Shown: in pieces, positions 40,537-49,129 of the stretch
How positions within the stretch are numbered: position 1 is the stretch's first letter
Layout: the number at the start of each line of letters is the position of its first letter
NCBI GenBank assembly: GCA_965198045.1
Contig: CBDAOL010000012.1
Location: 558,001-622,000 of the forward strand
DNA length: 64,000 nucleotides
Source of the DNA: CBDDEC01 sp965198045
GTDB taxonomy: Bacteria; Chloroflexota; Dehalococcoidia; UBA2979
Direction of reading: 5' to 3'
The notes under the pieces: model-generated
Database searches by the model: none
What the model saw: only the letters and a program-made list of their open reading frames with translations
Told to the model about the DNA's origin: nothing
Position numbers and translations under genes: made by a program

Positions 40537-41832
40537 TTAAATCAGCTCGAGGCGTTCGAAGGTTGCGTCGACGTGCTGGAGGAACGCCTGCGGGTCGAAG
40601 ATCGCGTCGAGTTGTTGCGCGGAGAGCCGCGCCGTCACTCCCTCGTCGGCGTCGAGGAGCTGGCGATAGGGAATGCCCTCGCGCCAGGAGTGCATGGCGT
40701 GGCGCTGGACGATCTTGTAGGCGTCCTCGCGCTGCAGGCCGGACTCGGTCAGCGCCAGCAGGACCTTCGAGGAATAGATCAGACCCTGGCTCGCCTCGAG
40801 GTTGCGCTGCATGCGCTGCGGGTAGACCATGAGGCCGTCGAGGATGCCGATCATCAGGTGGAGCATGTAGTTCAACAGGCCGGTGGCGTCGGGCAGGATG
40901 ATGCGCTCGGCGCCCGAGTGCGAGATGTCGCGCTCGTGCCAGAGCGTCACGTTCTCGAGGCCGGTCGACGCGTAGCCGCGCAGCACGCGAGCGAGGCCGG
41001 ACACACGCTCGCACAGCTCCGGGTTGCGCTTGTGCGGCATCGAGGACGAACCGGTCTGCGCGCCCTCCTCGAACGGTTCCTCCGCTTCGCCGATGTCGGT
41101 TCGCTGGAGACCGCGGATCTCCGTCGCGAACTTCTCGAGCGAGGCGCCGAGGCCGGCCAGTGTCGACAGGTAGAAGGCGTGGCGGTCGCGCTGGATGATC
41201 TGAGTCGTCGCGGCCGCTACGCCCAGGCCCAGCCGCTGGCACGCCGCCTCCTCGACGCTCGGCGGCACCGAGGCGTGCGTGCCGACCGGCCCGGACATCT
41301 GGCCGACGGACACCTGCTCACGCGCGAGCGCGAAACGCTGCTGGTGGCGGCGCAGCTCATCGACCCAGACCGCGAGCTTCATCCCGAACGTCGTCGGCTC
41401 GGCGTGCATGCCGTGCGTGCGGCCGATGCAGAGCGTGTCCTTGTGCTCGACCGCGCGGCGCGCCACCACGCCGCACAGCTCGCCCAGCTGCCCGTCGAGG
41501 ATGGCCAGCGCATCGAGCATCTGCAGGCAGGTAGCGGTGTCCCAGACATCGTTGCTCGTGAGTCCGTGGTGGACCCAGCGCGATTCCGGACCGAGCGAAT
41601 CGGCGACCGAGCGGAGGAAGGCGGTGACGTCGTGACGCGTCTCCCCGATGTAACGGTTGATGTCGTTCACATCGATCGAGGCGCCGCGGATCTTCTCGAC
41701 GTCTTCTGGCGGCACGAGCCCGTGGTCGCCCCAGGCCTCGGTGACCGCCAGCTCGACACGCAGCCACGTCTCGAACTTGTGCTGGTCCGACCACACGGCG
41801 GTCATCTCGGGGAGGGCGTAACGGGGGATCAT
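40537..41832 (-). CDS. purB: Adenylosuccinate lyase
   Basis: Cleaves SAICAR and adenylosuccinate, 431 residues. HHGLTSNDVWDTA, CIGRTHGMHAEPTTFG with the catalytic His, GSSSMPHKRNPELCERVSGLAR (fumarase-superfamily signature loop with the catalytic Ser), WHERDISHSGAERI, and DAYKIVQRHA are intact. Start MIPRYALPEMTAVWS is the usual form. Between the cupin gene and purC on the minus strand. Confidence 0.97.
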   Translation of the reverse strand: MIPRYALPEMTAVWSDQHKFETWLRVELAVTEAWGDHGLVPPEDVEKIRGASIDVNDINRYIGETRHDVTAFLRSVADSLGPESRWVHHGLTSNDVWDTATCLQMLDALAILDGQLGELCGVVARRAVEHKDTLCIGRTHGMHAEPTTFGMKLAVWVDELRRHQQRFALAREQVSVGQMSGPVGTHASVPPSVEEAACQRLGLGVAAATTQIIQRDRHAFYLSTLAGLGASLEKFATEIRGLQRTDIGEAEEPFEEGAQTGSSSMPHKRNPELCERVSGLARVLRGYASTGLENVTLWHERDISHSGAERIILPDATGLLNYMLHLMIGILDGLMVYPQRMQRNLEASQGLIYSSKVLLALTESGLQREDAYKIVQRHAMHSWREGIPYRQLLDADEGVTARLSAQQLDAIFDPQAFLQHVDATFERLELI

Positions 41833-41856
41833 CGGCCTGGTCTGCCTCCAGCTGCG

Positions 41857-42093
41857 CTAATCGTGCGCGAACTCTTCGCGCTCGGGTGAGAACACCTCGA
41901 CGAGCGTCGAATCCTCGAGGGCCTCGAAGAAGTGAGGAAGCTCGCCGGGGATCATGTAGCCGCCGCCCGCCGCCACCTCGACGCGCACGAGGGTCATCGA
42001 GTCGCCGCTGACGAGCGTGGTGCGCTCAACGCCGGGGAACATCTCGACGGCGCTGGTCGCCTCGGTGAGTCGAGCGTAGGCACGGGTGGTCAT
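41857..42093 (-). CDS. Short cupin-like protein with an apparently deleted metal-binding motif
   Basis: 78-residue protein. It begins like a small cupin (EMFPGVERTTLVSGDSMTLVRVEVAAGG) and ends like one (GYMIPGELPHFFEALEDSTLVEVFSPEREEF), but the middle that normally carries the His-x-His/Glu motif 1 and the following beta strands, some 35 residues, is missing. The open frame and 4-nt overlap with purE suggest it is still translated. It may have lost metal binding, or be a remnant. Located between purE and purB. Confidence 0.65.
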   Translation of the reverse strand: MTTRAYARLTEATSAVEMFPGVERTTLVSGDSMTLVRVEVAAGGGYMIPGELPHFFEALEDSTLVEVFSPEREEFAHD

Positions 42094-42554
42094 CGGTTGC
42101 GCTGCTCCTCTCGGTAGGCCTCGAGGGCGGTCGCGATCTCGTCGTGGCTGAGCGCGAGGATCTGCGCCGCGAAGACGGCCGCATTGCGTGCGCCCCAGGT
42201 ACCAACCGCCATCGTGGCGACGGGGACGCCGGGCGGCATCATCACGATCGCATGCAGCGCGTCCACGCCGTGGAGGTCGGACGAAGCCAGCGGCACGCCG
42301 ATCACCGGCAGCGCGGTGTAAGCGGCAACGACGCCCGGCAGCGCCGCAGCGCCCCCGGCGCCGGCGATCATCACCTCGAGGCCGCGGTTCTGCGCGCTCC
42401 GCGCGAACTCCGCGACACGGTCCGGCGTGCGGTGCGCAGACATGACGTGCTGCTCGTAGGGCACGGCGAGGCGGTCGAGGAGCTGACCGCACCCGGCCAT
42501 CGCTTCCTCATCGGAGGTCGAGCCCATCAGCACGGCCACCAGCGGATCGCTCAT
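42090..42554 (-). CDS. purE: N5-carboxyaminoimidazole ribonucleotide mutase
   Basis: Rearranges N5-CAIR to CAIR in purine synthesis, 154 residues. VLMGSTSDEEAMAGC, VMSAHRTPDRVAEFA with the catalytic His, IAGAGGAAALPGVVAAYTALPVIGVPL and MMPPGVPVATMAVG are present. It has the class I length and motifs, which normally require PurK; no purK lies in the window. Between purD (43 nt upstream) and the cupin gene. Confidence 0.96.
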   Translation of the reverse strand: MSDPLVAVLMGSTSDEEAMAGCGQLLDRLAVPYEQHVMSAHRTPDRVAEFARSAQNRGLEVMIAGAGGAAALPGVVAAYTALPVIGVPLASSDLHGVDALHAIVMMPPGVPVATMAVGTWGARNAAVFAAQILALSHDEIATALEAYREEQRNR

Positions 42555-42597
42555 CGCGCTCCACCTCCGCGGGTCATGGCTGTCCAGTTCGTCGCGC

Positions 42598-43902
42598 TCA
42601 TGCGCTCGCTCGCGTCGCGAACTCTAGCGGGGCGTCCGCCGTGGCGCCGATGTCCGTGCGGTAGTGGGCCCCGGCGAAGCTGATGCGCTCGACGTTCTCG
42701 TAGGCCTGGCGGCGCGCCTCAGCCATCGTGGCGCCGCGGGCGACGACACAGAGGACGCGCCCCCCGGCCGTCACGAGCTGACCTCGATCGTCGAGCTGCG
42801 CGCCGGCCATGAACACCTGCACGTCGGCGTCGACATCCTCGACGCCGTGGATGGGGACTCCCTTCTCATAGCTGCCCGGGTAGCCGCCGGAGGCCATCAT
42901 CACGCCGACCGTGGCGACATCGTCCCATTCCACGGCGACTTCGGAGAGCCGGCTGTGCGCCACCGCGTCGCAGATCTCGAGGAGGTCGGAGCGGAGCTTC
43001 GGCAGCAATACCTCGGTCTCGGGGTCGCCGAAGCGGGCGTTGAACTCGACGACACGGGGTCCGCGTTCGGTCACCATCATTCCCGGGTAGATCACGCCGC
43101 GGTAGGGCCGCCCGGCGTCGGCGAGCGCACGCACGATGCGTTGCGTGACGTCGGCGCGGATGCTGGCGGCGGTCGCGTTGTCGAGCCAGGCGGGCGGCGA
43201 GTACACGCCCATGCCCCCGGTGTTGGCGCCTCGATCGCCGTCGAACACGGGCTTGTGGTCGCACGAGAACGGCATGTGCCGCACCGTGACGCCGTCGGTG
43301 AAGGCATGCGCCGAGGTTTCGCGTCCGTACATGCGCTCCTCGATGAGCACGCGGCTACCTGAGTCGCCGAACACGCGGTCGGCCATCGCTGCCGTCAATG
43401 CGGACTCGGCCTGCGCGAGGTCGTCGCACACCACCACGCCCTTGCCGAGGGCGAGACCGTCGGCCTTGATCACCGGCGGGCTGGCGAGCCCTCGGACGTA
43501 CTCGAGCGCCTCGTCGAGTTCGGTGAACGTCTCGGCGCTGGCCGTGTCGATCTCGCAGCCAGCCATCAGCTTCTTGGCGAACGCCTTCGACCACTCGATC
43601 TCGGCGGCAGCGGCGGTCGGGCCGAAGGCGGGGATGCCCTCCGCCTCGAGACGGTCAGCGAGCCCGGCGGCCAGCGGGTCGTCAGGCCCGATTACAACGA
43701 GGTCCGCCTTGACGCGTTCGGCGAGCGAGACCACGCCGTCGAGGTCGGTCGCGGCGACGTCGGTGATGTTCTCACCGAGATCGGCGGTGCCGGCGTTGCC
43801 CGGCGCAATCCAGAGCTTCGCCAGGTCGGGCGAATGGCTGATGCTCCACGCGATCGCGTGCTCGCGACCGCCGGAGCCTACCAGCAGCACGTTCTTCGCC
43901 AT
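42598..43902 (-). CDS. purD: Phosphoribosylamine--glycine ligase
   Basis: GAR synthetase, ATP-grasp enzyme, 434 residues. LLVGSGGREHAIAWSI, APGNAGTADLGEN, VIGPDDPLAAGLAD, PPVIKADGLALGKGVVVCDD, SRVLIEERMYGRETSAHAFTDG, DHKPVFDGDRGANTGGMGVYSP and VEFNARFGDPETEVLLPKL match the family over its full length. It follows guaA by 25 nt and shares its promoter. Confidence 0.97.
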   Translation of the reverse strand: MAKNVLLVGSGGREHAIAWSISHSPDLAKLWIAPGNAGTADLGENITDVAATDLDGVVSLAERVKADLVVIGPDDPLAAGLADRLEAEGIPAFGPTAAAAEIEWSKAFAKKLMAGCEIDTASAETFTELDEALEYVRGLASPPVIKADGLALGKGVVVCDDLAQAESALTAAMADRVFGDSGSRVLIEERMYGRETSAHAFTDGVTVRHMPFSCDHKPVFDGDRGANTGGMGVYSPPAWLDNATAASIRADVTQRIVRALADAGRPYRGVIYPGMMVTERGPRVVEFNARFGDPETEVLLPKLRSDLLEICDAVAHSRLSEVAVEWDDVATVGVMMASGGYPGSYEKGVPIHGVEDVDADVQVFMAGAQLDDRGQLVTAGGRVLCVVARGATMAEARRQAYENVERISFAGAHYRTDIGATADAPLEFATRASA

Positions 43903-43927
43903 CAGGACCCCCGCCTCTCGTCACCCG

Positions 43928-45595
43928 CTACTCCCACTCGATCGTTCCGGGCGGCTTCGACGTGATGTCGAGCACCACCCGGTTGATCTCGGGCACCTCG
44001 TTGACGATGCGGTTGGAAATCCTGGCCAGCAAGTCGTACGACACGCGCGCCCAGTCCGCCGTCATCGCATCCTCGGCGGTCACGAGGCGCAGTGCGACGC
44101 ACTCGCCGTAGGTGCGGTAGTCGCCCTGCACACCCACCGTGCGGGCGCCAGTGAGCACCGCGAACGCCTGCCACAGCTCGTCGTAGACGCCGGCGTTCTT
44201 GATCTCGTCCATCACGATCCAGTCGGCCCGCCGCAGGATGTCGAGGCGGTCCCGGGTGACCTCGCCGAGGATGCGAATGGCGAGCCCCGGCCCCGGGAAC
44301 GGCTGCCGGAAGACCATCTCGTCCGGCAGCCCCAGCTCCTTGCCCACCTGGCGCACCTCGTCCTTGAACAGGTTGCGCAGCGGCTCGACCAGCGTCAGCT
44401 TCATGTCCTTCGGCAGGCCGCCCACGTTGTGGTGCGACTTGATCTTGACGGCGGCGTCGTTGCCCGTCGAGGCGGACTCGATCACGTCCGGGTAGGTGGT
44501 GCCCTGGACGATGAAATCGACCTCGCCGATCGAGCGCGCCTCCTCCTCGAAGAGGCGGATGAACGTCTCGCCGATGCGCTTGCGCTTCGTCTCCGGCGCG
44601 GTCATCTCGGCAAGGTCAGCGAGGAAGCGGTCGGTCGCCTGCAGGTGGCGCAGCGGGATCGACATGTGCTCGCGGAACGTCGCGACGACGCGCTCCGGCT
44701 CTTCGAGGCGCAGCAGACCGTTGTCGACAAAGATGCAGGTGAGCTGGTCGCCGACCGCGCGGTGCACGAGCGACGCGGCCACCGCGGAGTCAACCCCGCC
44801 GGACAGCGCACAGATCACCAGGCCATCGCCGACGCTCGCGCGGATCGAATCGACGGACTCCTGGACGAAGTTGGCCGCCGTCCAGTCGCCGGCGCACCCC
44901 GCGATTTCAAAGACGAAGTTGTGGATCAACTGGTCGCCCTGCGGCGTGTGGACGACCTCCGGGTGGAACTGGATCGCGAGGTGGCCGTGCTCATCCGCCA
45001 TCCCGGCGACCGGGGCATTCGCCGACTGCGCGATCGCGCGGAAGCCCGGTGGCAGCTCCTCGATGCGGTCGGCGTGCGACATCCATACCGGCAGCGTCGA
45101 GGGCAGATCGCGGAAGAGCGGGCTGCCCGCCTCGGTGACGTCGAGTACCGCGTGGCCGTACTCGCGTGTCTTCGAGGGCGCGACGCGACCGCCGAGCGCG
45201 TGCGTCATGAGCTGCATGCCGTAGCAGATGCCGAGGACGGGGATACCGCTGTTGATGACATAATCCGGGAGGGTCGGGGCATCTTCGTCGTACACGGAAG
45301 CGGGGCCGCCGGAGAGGATGAAGGCCTTCACATTGAGGTGGCTGAGCTTCTCTGCCGGCGTGTCCCACGGGACGAGTTCGGAGTAGACCTTCGCCTCGCG
45401 GATGCGCCTTGCGATCAGCATCGAGAACTGCGAACCGTAGTCGAGGACCACGATCGCCTCGGGCGCGTTGGGAGCGGGCGTGAGCAAGTTCCCGGGTTCG
45501 CGGGCTTCGGCGATCTCGAGGTATGTCGCGACCTCGGCGTCGCCGGAAGTGCGGATGCGGTCCGCCGTTGGGGCGGTGTCGCTCGTATCGACCAT
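43928..45595 (-). CDS. guaA: GMP synthase (glutamine-hydrolysing)
   Basis: Converts XMP to GMP, 555 residues. Amidotransferase domain: VLDYGSQFSMLIARRIRE, LSGGPASVYDED, LGICYGMQLMTHALGG with the nucleophile Cys, IQFHPEVVHT with the catalytic His. Synthetase: P-loop CALSGGVDSAVAA, dimerisation domain FRQPFPGPGLAIRILGE and C-terminal DITSKPPGTIEWE. About 35 N-terminal residues precede the domain. The ATG at 45595 is chosen because it lies about 35 nt after a strong promoter; the frame runs open far upstream but only as read-through of the divergent gene. Confidence 0.97.
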   Translation of the reverse strand: MVDTSDTAPTADRIRTSGDAEVATYLEIAEAREPGNLLTPAPNAPEAIVVLDYGSQFSMLIARRIREAKVYSELVPWDTPAEKLSHLNVKAFILSGGPASVYDEDAPTLPDYVINSGIPVLGICYGMQLMTHALGGRVAPSKTREYGHAVLDVTEAGSPLFRDLPSTLPVWMSHADRIEELPPGFRAIAQSANAPVAGMADEHGHLAIQFHPEVVHTPQGDQLIHNFVFEIAGCAGDWTAANFVQESVDSIRASVGDGLVICALSGGVDSAVAASLVHRAVGDQLTCIFVDNGLLRLEEPERVVATFREHMSIPLRHLQATDRFLADLAEMTAPETKRKRIGETFIRLFEEEARSIGEVDFIVQGTTYPDVIESASTGNDAAVKIKSHHNVGGLPKDMKLTLVEPLRNLFKDEVRQVGKELGLPDEMVFRQPFPGPGLAIRILGEVTRDRLDILRRADWIVMDEIKNAGVYDELWQAFAVLTGARTVGVQGDYRTYGECVALRLVTAEDAMTADWARVSYDLLARISNRIVNEVPEINRVVLDITSKPPGTIEWE

Positions 45596-45631
45596 CTTGG
45601 CCCGTCTCGGGGAGAGCGCCGCTAAGTCAGC

Positions 45632-45660
45632 ATCGTAGCCAGCACCTATAGTGCGGTCAA
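45632..45660 (-). promoter_or_regulatory. Promoter of the guaA-pur operon
   Basis: On the minus strand TTGACC (45660-45655), a 17-nt spacer and TACGAT (45637-45632). Overlaps the divergent promoter of the DUF3500 gene, so the two cannot easily fire together. Confidence 0.65.
45647..45652 (+). promoter_or_regulatory. -10 element TATAGT of the DUF3500 gene
   Basis: TATAGT, 45 nt before the ATG; GGAGG precedes the start codon. No good -35 hexamer; the element lies inside the guaA promoter spacer. Confidence 0.45.
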
Positions 45661-45697
45661 CGAACCGACCGCGAGTGGGAAGAGCGGAGGATCCGCC

Positions 45698-46816
45698 ATG
45701 GTCGAGGCCGCCGACACCATCGGACGCATGTCCGAGGCCGCAGCGAACCTGGTTGCCGTTTTGAACCCGGAGCAGAGCGGGCAGGCGCTCTTCCCGATGT
45801 CCGATGAGACCGAGCGACGCACCTGGTATTACACGCCCAACCTGCGCAACGGGCTGCCGATGACGGACATGGAACCGCTCCAGCAACAGGCGGTCTACCG
45901 GCTGGTCGCCTCGGGGCTCTCGCAGGCCGGATTCACCACTGCCACCACGATCATGAGCCTCGAGAACACCCTCGACCTCTTCGAGGGCTGGCGGGCGTTC
46001 TCCGACCCGGAGCTGGGCGTGCGGGGGCGCGATCCGAACCGCTACTACATCGCGCTCTTTGGCGAGCCCGGCGGCAGCGACCCCTGGGGCTGGCGCTTCG
46101 ACGGCCACCACGTCGTGGTGCAGTACACGATCGTTGATGGCGAGACGCTGGCGCCGACGCCGCACTTCTTCGGCGCGAACCCGGCCGAGTCCGAGTTCGT
46201 CGGACCCGGTGTCCTGCGCCCCCTCGCTGGCGAAGAGGACCTCGCGCGCGATCTACTGTTCTCGTTCGACGACGAGGAGCTCGAGCAGGTCCTGATCTCC
46301 GAGGTGCCGCCCGACGACATCGTCCACACCAACGAGCCCGAAGTCCTCGACGGTGCGTTGCCGAAGCCGGGGTTCATCATGATGAACCAGACCGACACGC
46401 CCGAACGGCACGAGGCGCTGGCCAAACGTCGCGAGGCGCTGGGCCTGACTCCTGAGCGGATGGAGGCCATCCGCTACTCCACGACCGAGCCTCGCGGGGT
46501 GGCTGCCGCCGCGATGACGGTGTCGCAGCGAGAGCTGTTGCAGGCCGTGATCGACCAGTACCTCGACCGGCTGCCGGAGGAGATCGCCGAGGCGGAGTCG
46601 GACCGCGTGGCGGACGTCATCGACTCGGTCCACTTCGCGTGGGCCGGTGGGTTCGAGCACGGTGAGCCGCACTACTACCGGTTGCAGGGCGAACGCCTGC
46701 TGATCGAGTACGACAACACACAGAACGACGCGAACCACATCCACTCGGTCTGGCGCGACCCGGGGGGCGACTTCGGCGTCGACCTGCTCGCCCAGCACTA
46801 CGCCGAGGCGCACTGA
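45698..46816 (+). CDS. DUF3500 domain protein
   Basis: 372-residue protein matching DUF3500 (function unknown). Typical strings are WYYTPNLRNGLPMTDM, RYYIALFGEPGGSDPWGWRFDGHHVVVQYTIVDG, TPHFFGANPAE, and near the C-terminus HYYRLQGERLLIEYDNTQNDANHIHSVWRD followed by GDFGVDLLAQHY. The repeated His and aromatic residues suggest a binding site. No signal peptide. ATG preceded by GGAGGATCCGCC. It is followed by a 39-nt gap and the Sua5-type gene. Confidence 0.85.
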   Translation: MVEAADTIGRMSEAAANLVAVLNPEQSGQALFPMSDETERRTWYYTPNLRNGLPMTDMEPLQQQAVYRLVASGLSQAGFTTATTIMSLENTLDLFEGWRAFSDPELGVRGRDPNRYYIALFGEPGGSDPWGWRFDGHHVVVQYTIVDGETLAPTPHFFGANPAESEFVGPGVLRPLAGEEDLARDLLFSFDDEELEQVLISEVPPDDIVHTNEPEVLDGALPKPGFIMMNQTDTPERHEALAKRREALGLTPERMEAIRYSTTEPRGVAAAAMTVSQRELLQAVIDQYLDRLPEEIAEAESDRVADVIDSVHFAWAGGFEHGEPHYYRLQGERLLIEYDNTQNDANHIHSVWRDPGGDFGVDLLAQHYAEAH

Positions 46817-46841
46817 CCCGACCTCGCGTCGGTCCGCGCGC

Positions 46842-46849
46842 GGAGGGAG
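46842..46849 (+). promoter_or_regulatory. Shine-Dalgarno sequence defining a CTG start
   Basis: GGAGGGAG, strongly complementary to the 16S rRNA 3' end, 6 nt before the CTG at 46856. No ATG, GTG or TTG is in frame between the preceding in-frame TGA (46814-46816) and 47030. Confidence 0.6.
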
Positions 46850-46855
46850 TCCACG

Positions 46856-47488
46856 CTGCCGACTCTCCCATCCTCGGAGGTCATCGAAGTCGCCCACTGG
46901 ATCGCGGGCGGTGGCATCGCTGCGATCCCGACCGACACCGTCTACGGGCTCGCCTGCCTCGCGACCCACGCCGAGGCCGTCCATGCGCTGGCCGACCTCA
47001 AGGGCCGCGACGCTGACCAGCCGATCGCCGTGCTCTTCGACAGCGCCGTGTATCTCGCCGCGCACCTCGAGGAGCCAGGCGCCCTCGACCGCGTGATGCA
47101 GCACTGGCCGGGCGCGCTCACCGCGATCGTGCGCGCCCGCGGGGACTCGTCGCTGGTGCCGCCAGTCGTGACCGCGGAAGGCACGATCGGTGTCCGCAAG
47201 TCAGACGACCCGCACGCGCGCGCCGTGATCCGAGCCTGCGGTGGGCTGTTGGCTGTGACGAGCGCGAACCGTCACGGCGCGGCTCCGGCAACCTCCGCCG
47301 AGGAGGTGATCGCGATCTTCGGCGATGAGCTGCTGGTCCTCGACGGTGGGCCGCGTGAACACGGCCTCGCCTCGACCGTCGTCGATCTCACGGAGGCAGC
47401 GCCGAAGGTCGTGCGCGAAGGGCCGATCAGCGCCGAGGCGCTCGGCATCGAGCCCGCCGCGGCGAGCGATGAGGAGGACGCGTCGTGA
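46856..47488 (+). CDS. Threonylcarbamoyl-AMP synthase (Sua5/YwlC/YrdC family), apparent CTG start
   Basis: Makes threonylcarbamoyl-AMP for t6A37 tRNA modification, 210 residues. The conserved N-terminus WIAGGGIAAIPTDTVYGLAC, LKGRDADQPIAVLF and C-terminal TSANRHGAAPATSAEEV are all present. The first ATG/GTG/TTG in frame (GTG at 47030) would remove the PTDTVYGL ligand-binding motif, so translation must begin upstream; a CTG at 46856 behind GGAGGGAG at ideal spacing gives the normal length. ACG at 46853 is the only other near-cognate codon close by. The stop overlaps the NUDIX start by 4 nt. Confidence 0.85.
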   Translation: MPTLPSSEVIEVAHWIAGGGIAAIPTDTVYGLACLATHAEAVHALADLKGRDADQPIAVLFDSAVYLAAHLEEPGALDRVMQHWPGALTAIVRARGDSSLVPPVVTAEGTIGVRKSDDPHARAVIRACGGLLAVTSANRHGAAPATSAEEVIAIFGDELLVLDGGPREHGLASTVVDLTEAAPKVVREGPISAEALGIEPAAASDEEDAS

Positions 47489-47958
47489 CGCCGAGCGACG
47501 CCGAGCTGATCGACTTCCCGCGCAAGATCGTGGCCGCCGGCGCACTGATCTTCGACGACGAAGGACGGCTACTGATCCTGAAGCCCACCTACCGCCCCGG
47601 CTGGAACATGCCTGGCGGTGTCGTGGATGGCGACGAATCGCCGCTCGACGCCTGCCGTCGCGAACTCCTCGAAGAGCTCGGGCTGGAGCTAGCGGTCGGC
47701 CGGCTGCTGTCGCTCGACTGGCGTCCCGACCGAGGGCAGGGCGACAGCCTGCAGTTCATCTTCGAGGGCGTGACGTTGACCTCGGCGCAGCTCGCGCGGC
47801 TGCGCATCCCCGAAGACGAGATCGCGGAGTACCGCTTTCTCCGGGTCGAGGAGGCGATCGCGACGCTGCCCGAGCGCATGCGGCCGCGCGTCGCCGCGGC
47901 CGTGGAGTCGCTCGAGCGGGGCCAACCAATCTACCTCGAGGCCGGGGAGGAATGCTGA
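47485..47958 (+). CDS. NUDIX hydrolase
   Basis: Nucleoside-diphosphate-linked hydrolase, 157 residues from a GTG overlapping the upstream stop. The NUDIX box is complete: GGVVDGDESPLDACRRELLEELGL (spread over residues about 53-76; GX5EX7REUXEEXGU). PRKIVAAGALIFDDEGRLLILKPTYRPGWNMP precedes it. Substrate not predictable. Its TGA shares one base with the pdxH ATG, so both are coupled. Confidence 0.93.
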   Translation: MTPSDAELIDFPRKIVAAGALIFDDEGRLLILKPTYRPGWNMPGGVVDGDESPLDACRRELLEELGLELAVGRLLSLDWRPDRGQGDSLQFIFEGVTLTSAQLARLRIPEDEIAEYRFLRVEEAIATLPERMRPRVAAAVESLERGQPIYLEAGEEC

Positions 47959-48560
47959 TGGACGCAATGACGGCGTTCGAGGACCCCTGGGCGCACTTCG
48001 ACGCCTGGTTCGCCGAGGCGCGATCGACCGAGCGCTACCCCGACGCCGTCAACCTCGCGACGGTGGACGCCGAGGGGCAGCCCGCGAACCGCGTCATCCT
48101 CGTGCGTAGCTGGAGCGCCGAGGGCTTCGAGTTCTTCACGGACCGTGAGTCGCGCAAGGGCTCCGAGCTGGCAGCGCACCCGATGGCCGCGCTCTGCTGG
48201 CTCTGGCCCAGTTCACCCGCCGAGGGCCTCGGACGCGAGGTGCGTGCGCAAGGGCGCGTCGAACTCCTCGGCGACGACGCGAACGAGGACTACTGGAACG
48301 CCCGCCCGCGTCCGAGCCGCATCGCGGCGATGAGCTCGTATCAGTCCCACCCGATCGCCTCGCGCACCGCACTCGAGCAGCGCTACGCCGAGGTCGACGC
48401 GACGGCCGGCGACGCGCCGGCACGACCGGAGCGTTGGGGTGGCTACCGCCTCGTACCCGACCGCGTGGAGTTCTGGGCCCACCACGACGACCGCCTCCAC
48501 GACCGGCTGTTGTACGTCCGTGGCGACGAGGGGTGGACCACCTCGGTCCTGCAGCCGTAG
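47958..48560 (+). CDS. pdxH: Pyridoxamine 5'-phosphate oxidase
   Basis: FMN-dependent oxidase of PNP/PMP to PLP, 200 residues. NLATVDAEGQPANRVILVRSWSAEGFEFFTDRESRKGSELAAHPMAALCWLW, REVRAQGRVELL, YWNARPRPSRIAAMSSYQS and the C-terminal RPERWGGYRLVPDRVEFWAHHDDRLHDRL contain the FMN- and PLP-contacting residues (each listed piece is separate and partly shortened by commas). The ATG at 47958 has GGGGAGG seven nt upstream; the ATG at 47952 is too near that site. Last gene of the DUF3500-Sua5-NUDIX-pdxH group. Confidence 0.93.
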   Translation: MDAMTAFEDPWAHFDAWFAEARSTERYPDAVNLATVDAEGQPANRVILVRSWSAEGFEFFTDRESRKGSELAAHPMAALCWLWPSSPAEGLGREVRAQGRVELLGDDANEDYWNARPRPSRIAAMSSYQSHPIASRTALEQRYAEVDATAGDAPARPERWGGYRLVPDRVEFWAHHDDRLHDRLLYVRGDEGWTTSVLQP

Positions 48561-48592
48561 GGCCGCCGCGGGAGGCTGTGGTCGCCCTGCGG

Positions 48593-48598
48593 TACGAT
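48593..48598 (+). promoter_or_regulatory. -10 element TACGAT of rpiB
   Basis: TACGAT 49 nt before the rpiB ATG; no clear -35. Same hexamer as at guaA, pgk and DUF177. Confidence 0.4.
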
Positions 48599-48647
48599 GG
48601 CATCAGGCAGGCCGCCCGACGTCGTGGTAGCGCCGAGGGGAGCAGCG

Positions 48648-49121
48648 ATGCGCATCGCAATCGGCTCGGACCACGCCGGATTCGAGCTCAAGCAGCTGCT
48701 GATCGATGAGCTGAGCGAACTCGGCGACGAGATTCGTGACTACGGCACGGACTCGCTCGAATCGTGCGACTACCCGGACATCGCCATCCCGCTCGCCGAG
48801 GCGATCTCGGCCGGGGAACACGATCTCGGCATTCTGATCTGCTCGAACGGTGTCGGGCCCTCGATCGTCGCGAACAAGGTGCACGGCGTCCGTGCCGCGC
48901 TCTGCCACGACGTGTTCTCCGCTCGCCGCGCACGTGAGCACACCGACGCGAACGTGCTCGCGATGGGCGCATGGGCGATCGGCCGCGGCGCAGCCAGCGA
49001 GATCGTGCGCGCCTTCCGCGAAGCCTCATTCGAGGGCGGCCGTCACGAGCGCCGGCTGGCGAAGCTGCAGGCCCTCGATGACGAGACACGCCGCGCCGCG
49101 ATGCCGTCCTCGACCGCCTGA
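48648..49121 (+). CDS. rpiB: Ribose-5-phosphate isomerase B (RpiB/LacAB family)
   Basis: Pentose-phosphate isomerase, 157 residues. IAIGSDHAGFELKQLL at the N-terminus, YGTDSLESCDYPDIA, LGILICSNGVGPSIVANKV (catalytic Cys region; the usual CGTG reads CSNG) and HTDANVLAMGAWAIG. The ATG at 48648 has GAGGGGAGC upstream; a longer frame start is not needed. LacA/B-type sugar specificity cannot be excluded. First gene of a long plus-strand series. Confidence 0.92.
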   Translation: MRIAIGSDHAGFELKQLLIDELSELGDEIRDYGTDSLESCDYPDIAIPLAEAISAGEHDLGILICSNGVGPSIVANKVHGVRAALCHDVFSARRAREHTDANVLAMGAWAIGRGAASEIVRAFREASFEGGRHERRLAKLQALDDETRRAAMPSSTA

Positions 49122-49129
49122 GCACGGAG

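Noticed and set aside
43136..45625. 829-codon plus-strand frame opposite guaA and purD
   Set aside because: Shadow; both minus-strand genes are unmistakable.
47030..47488. Sua5-type protein starting at the GTG at 47030
   Set aside because: It would lack the PTDTVYGL motif and the whole N-terminal third of the domain.
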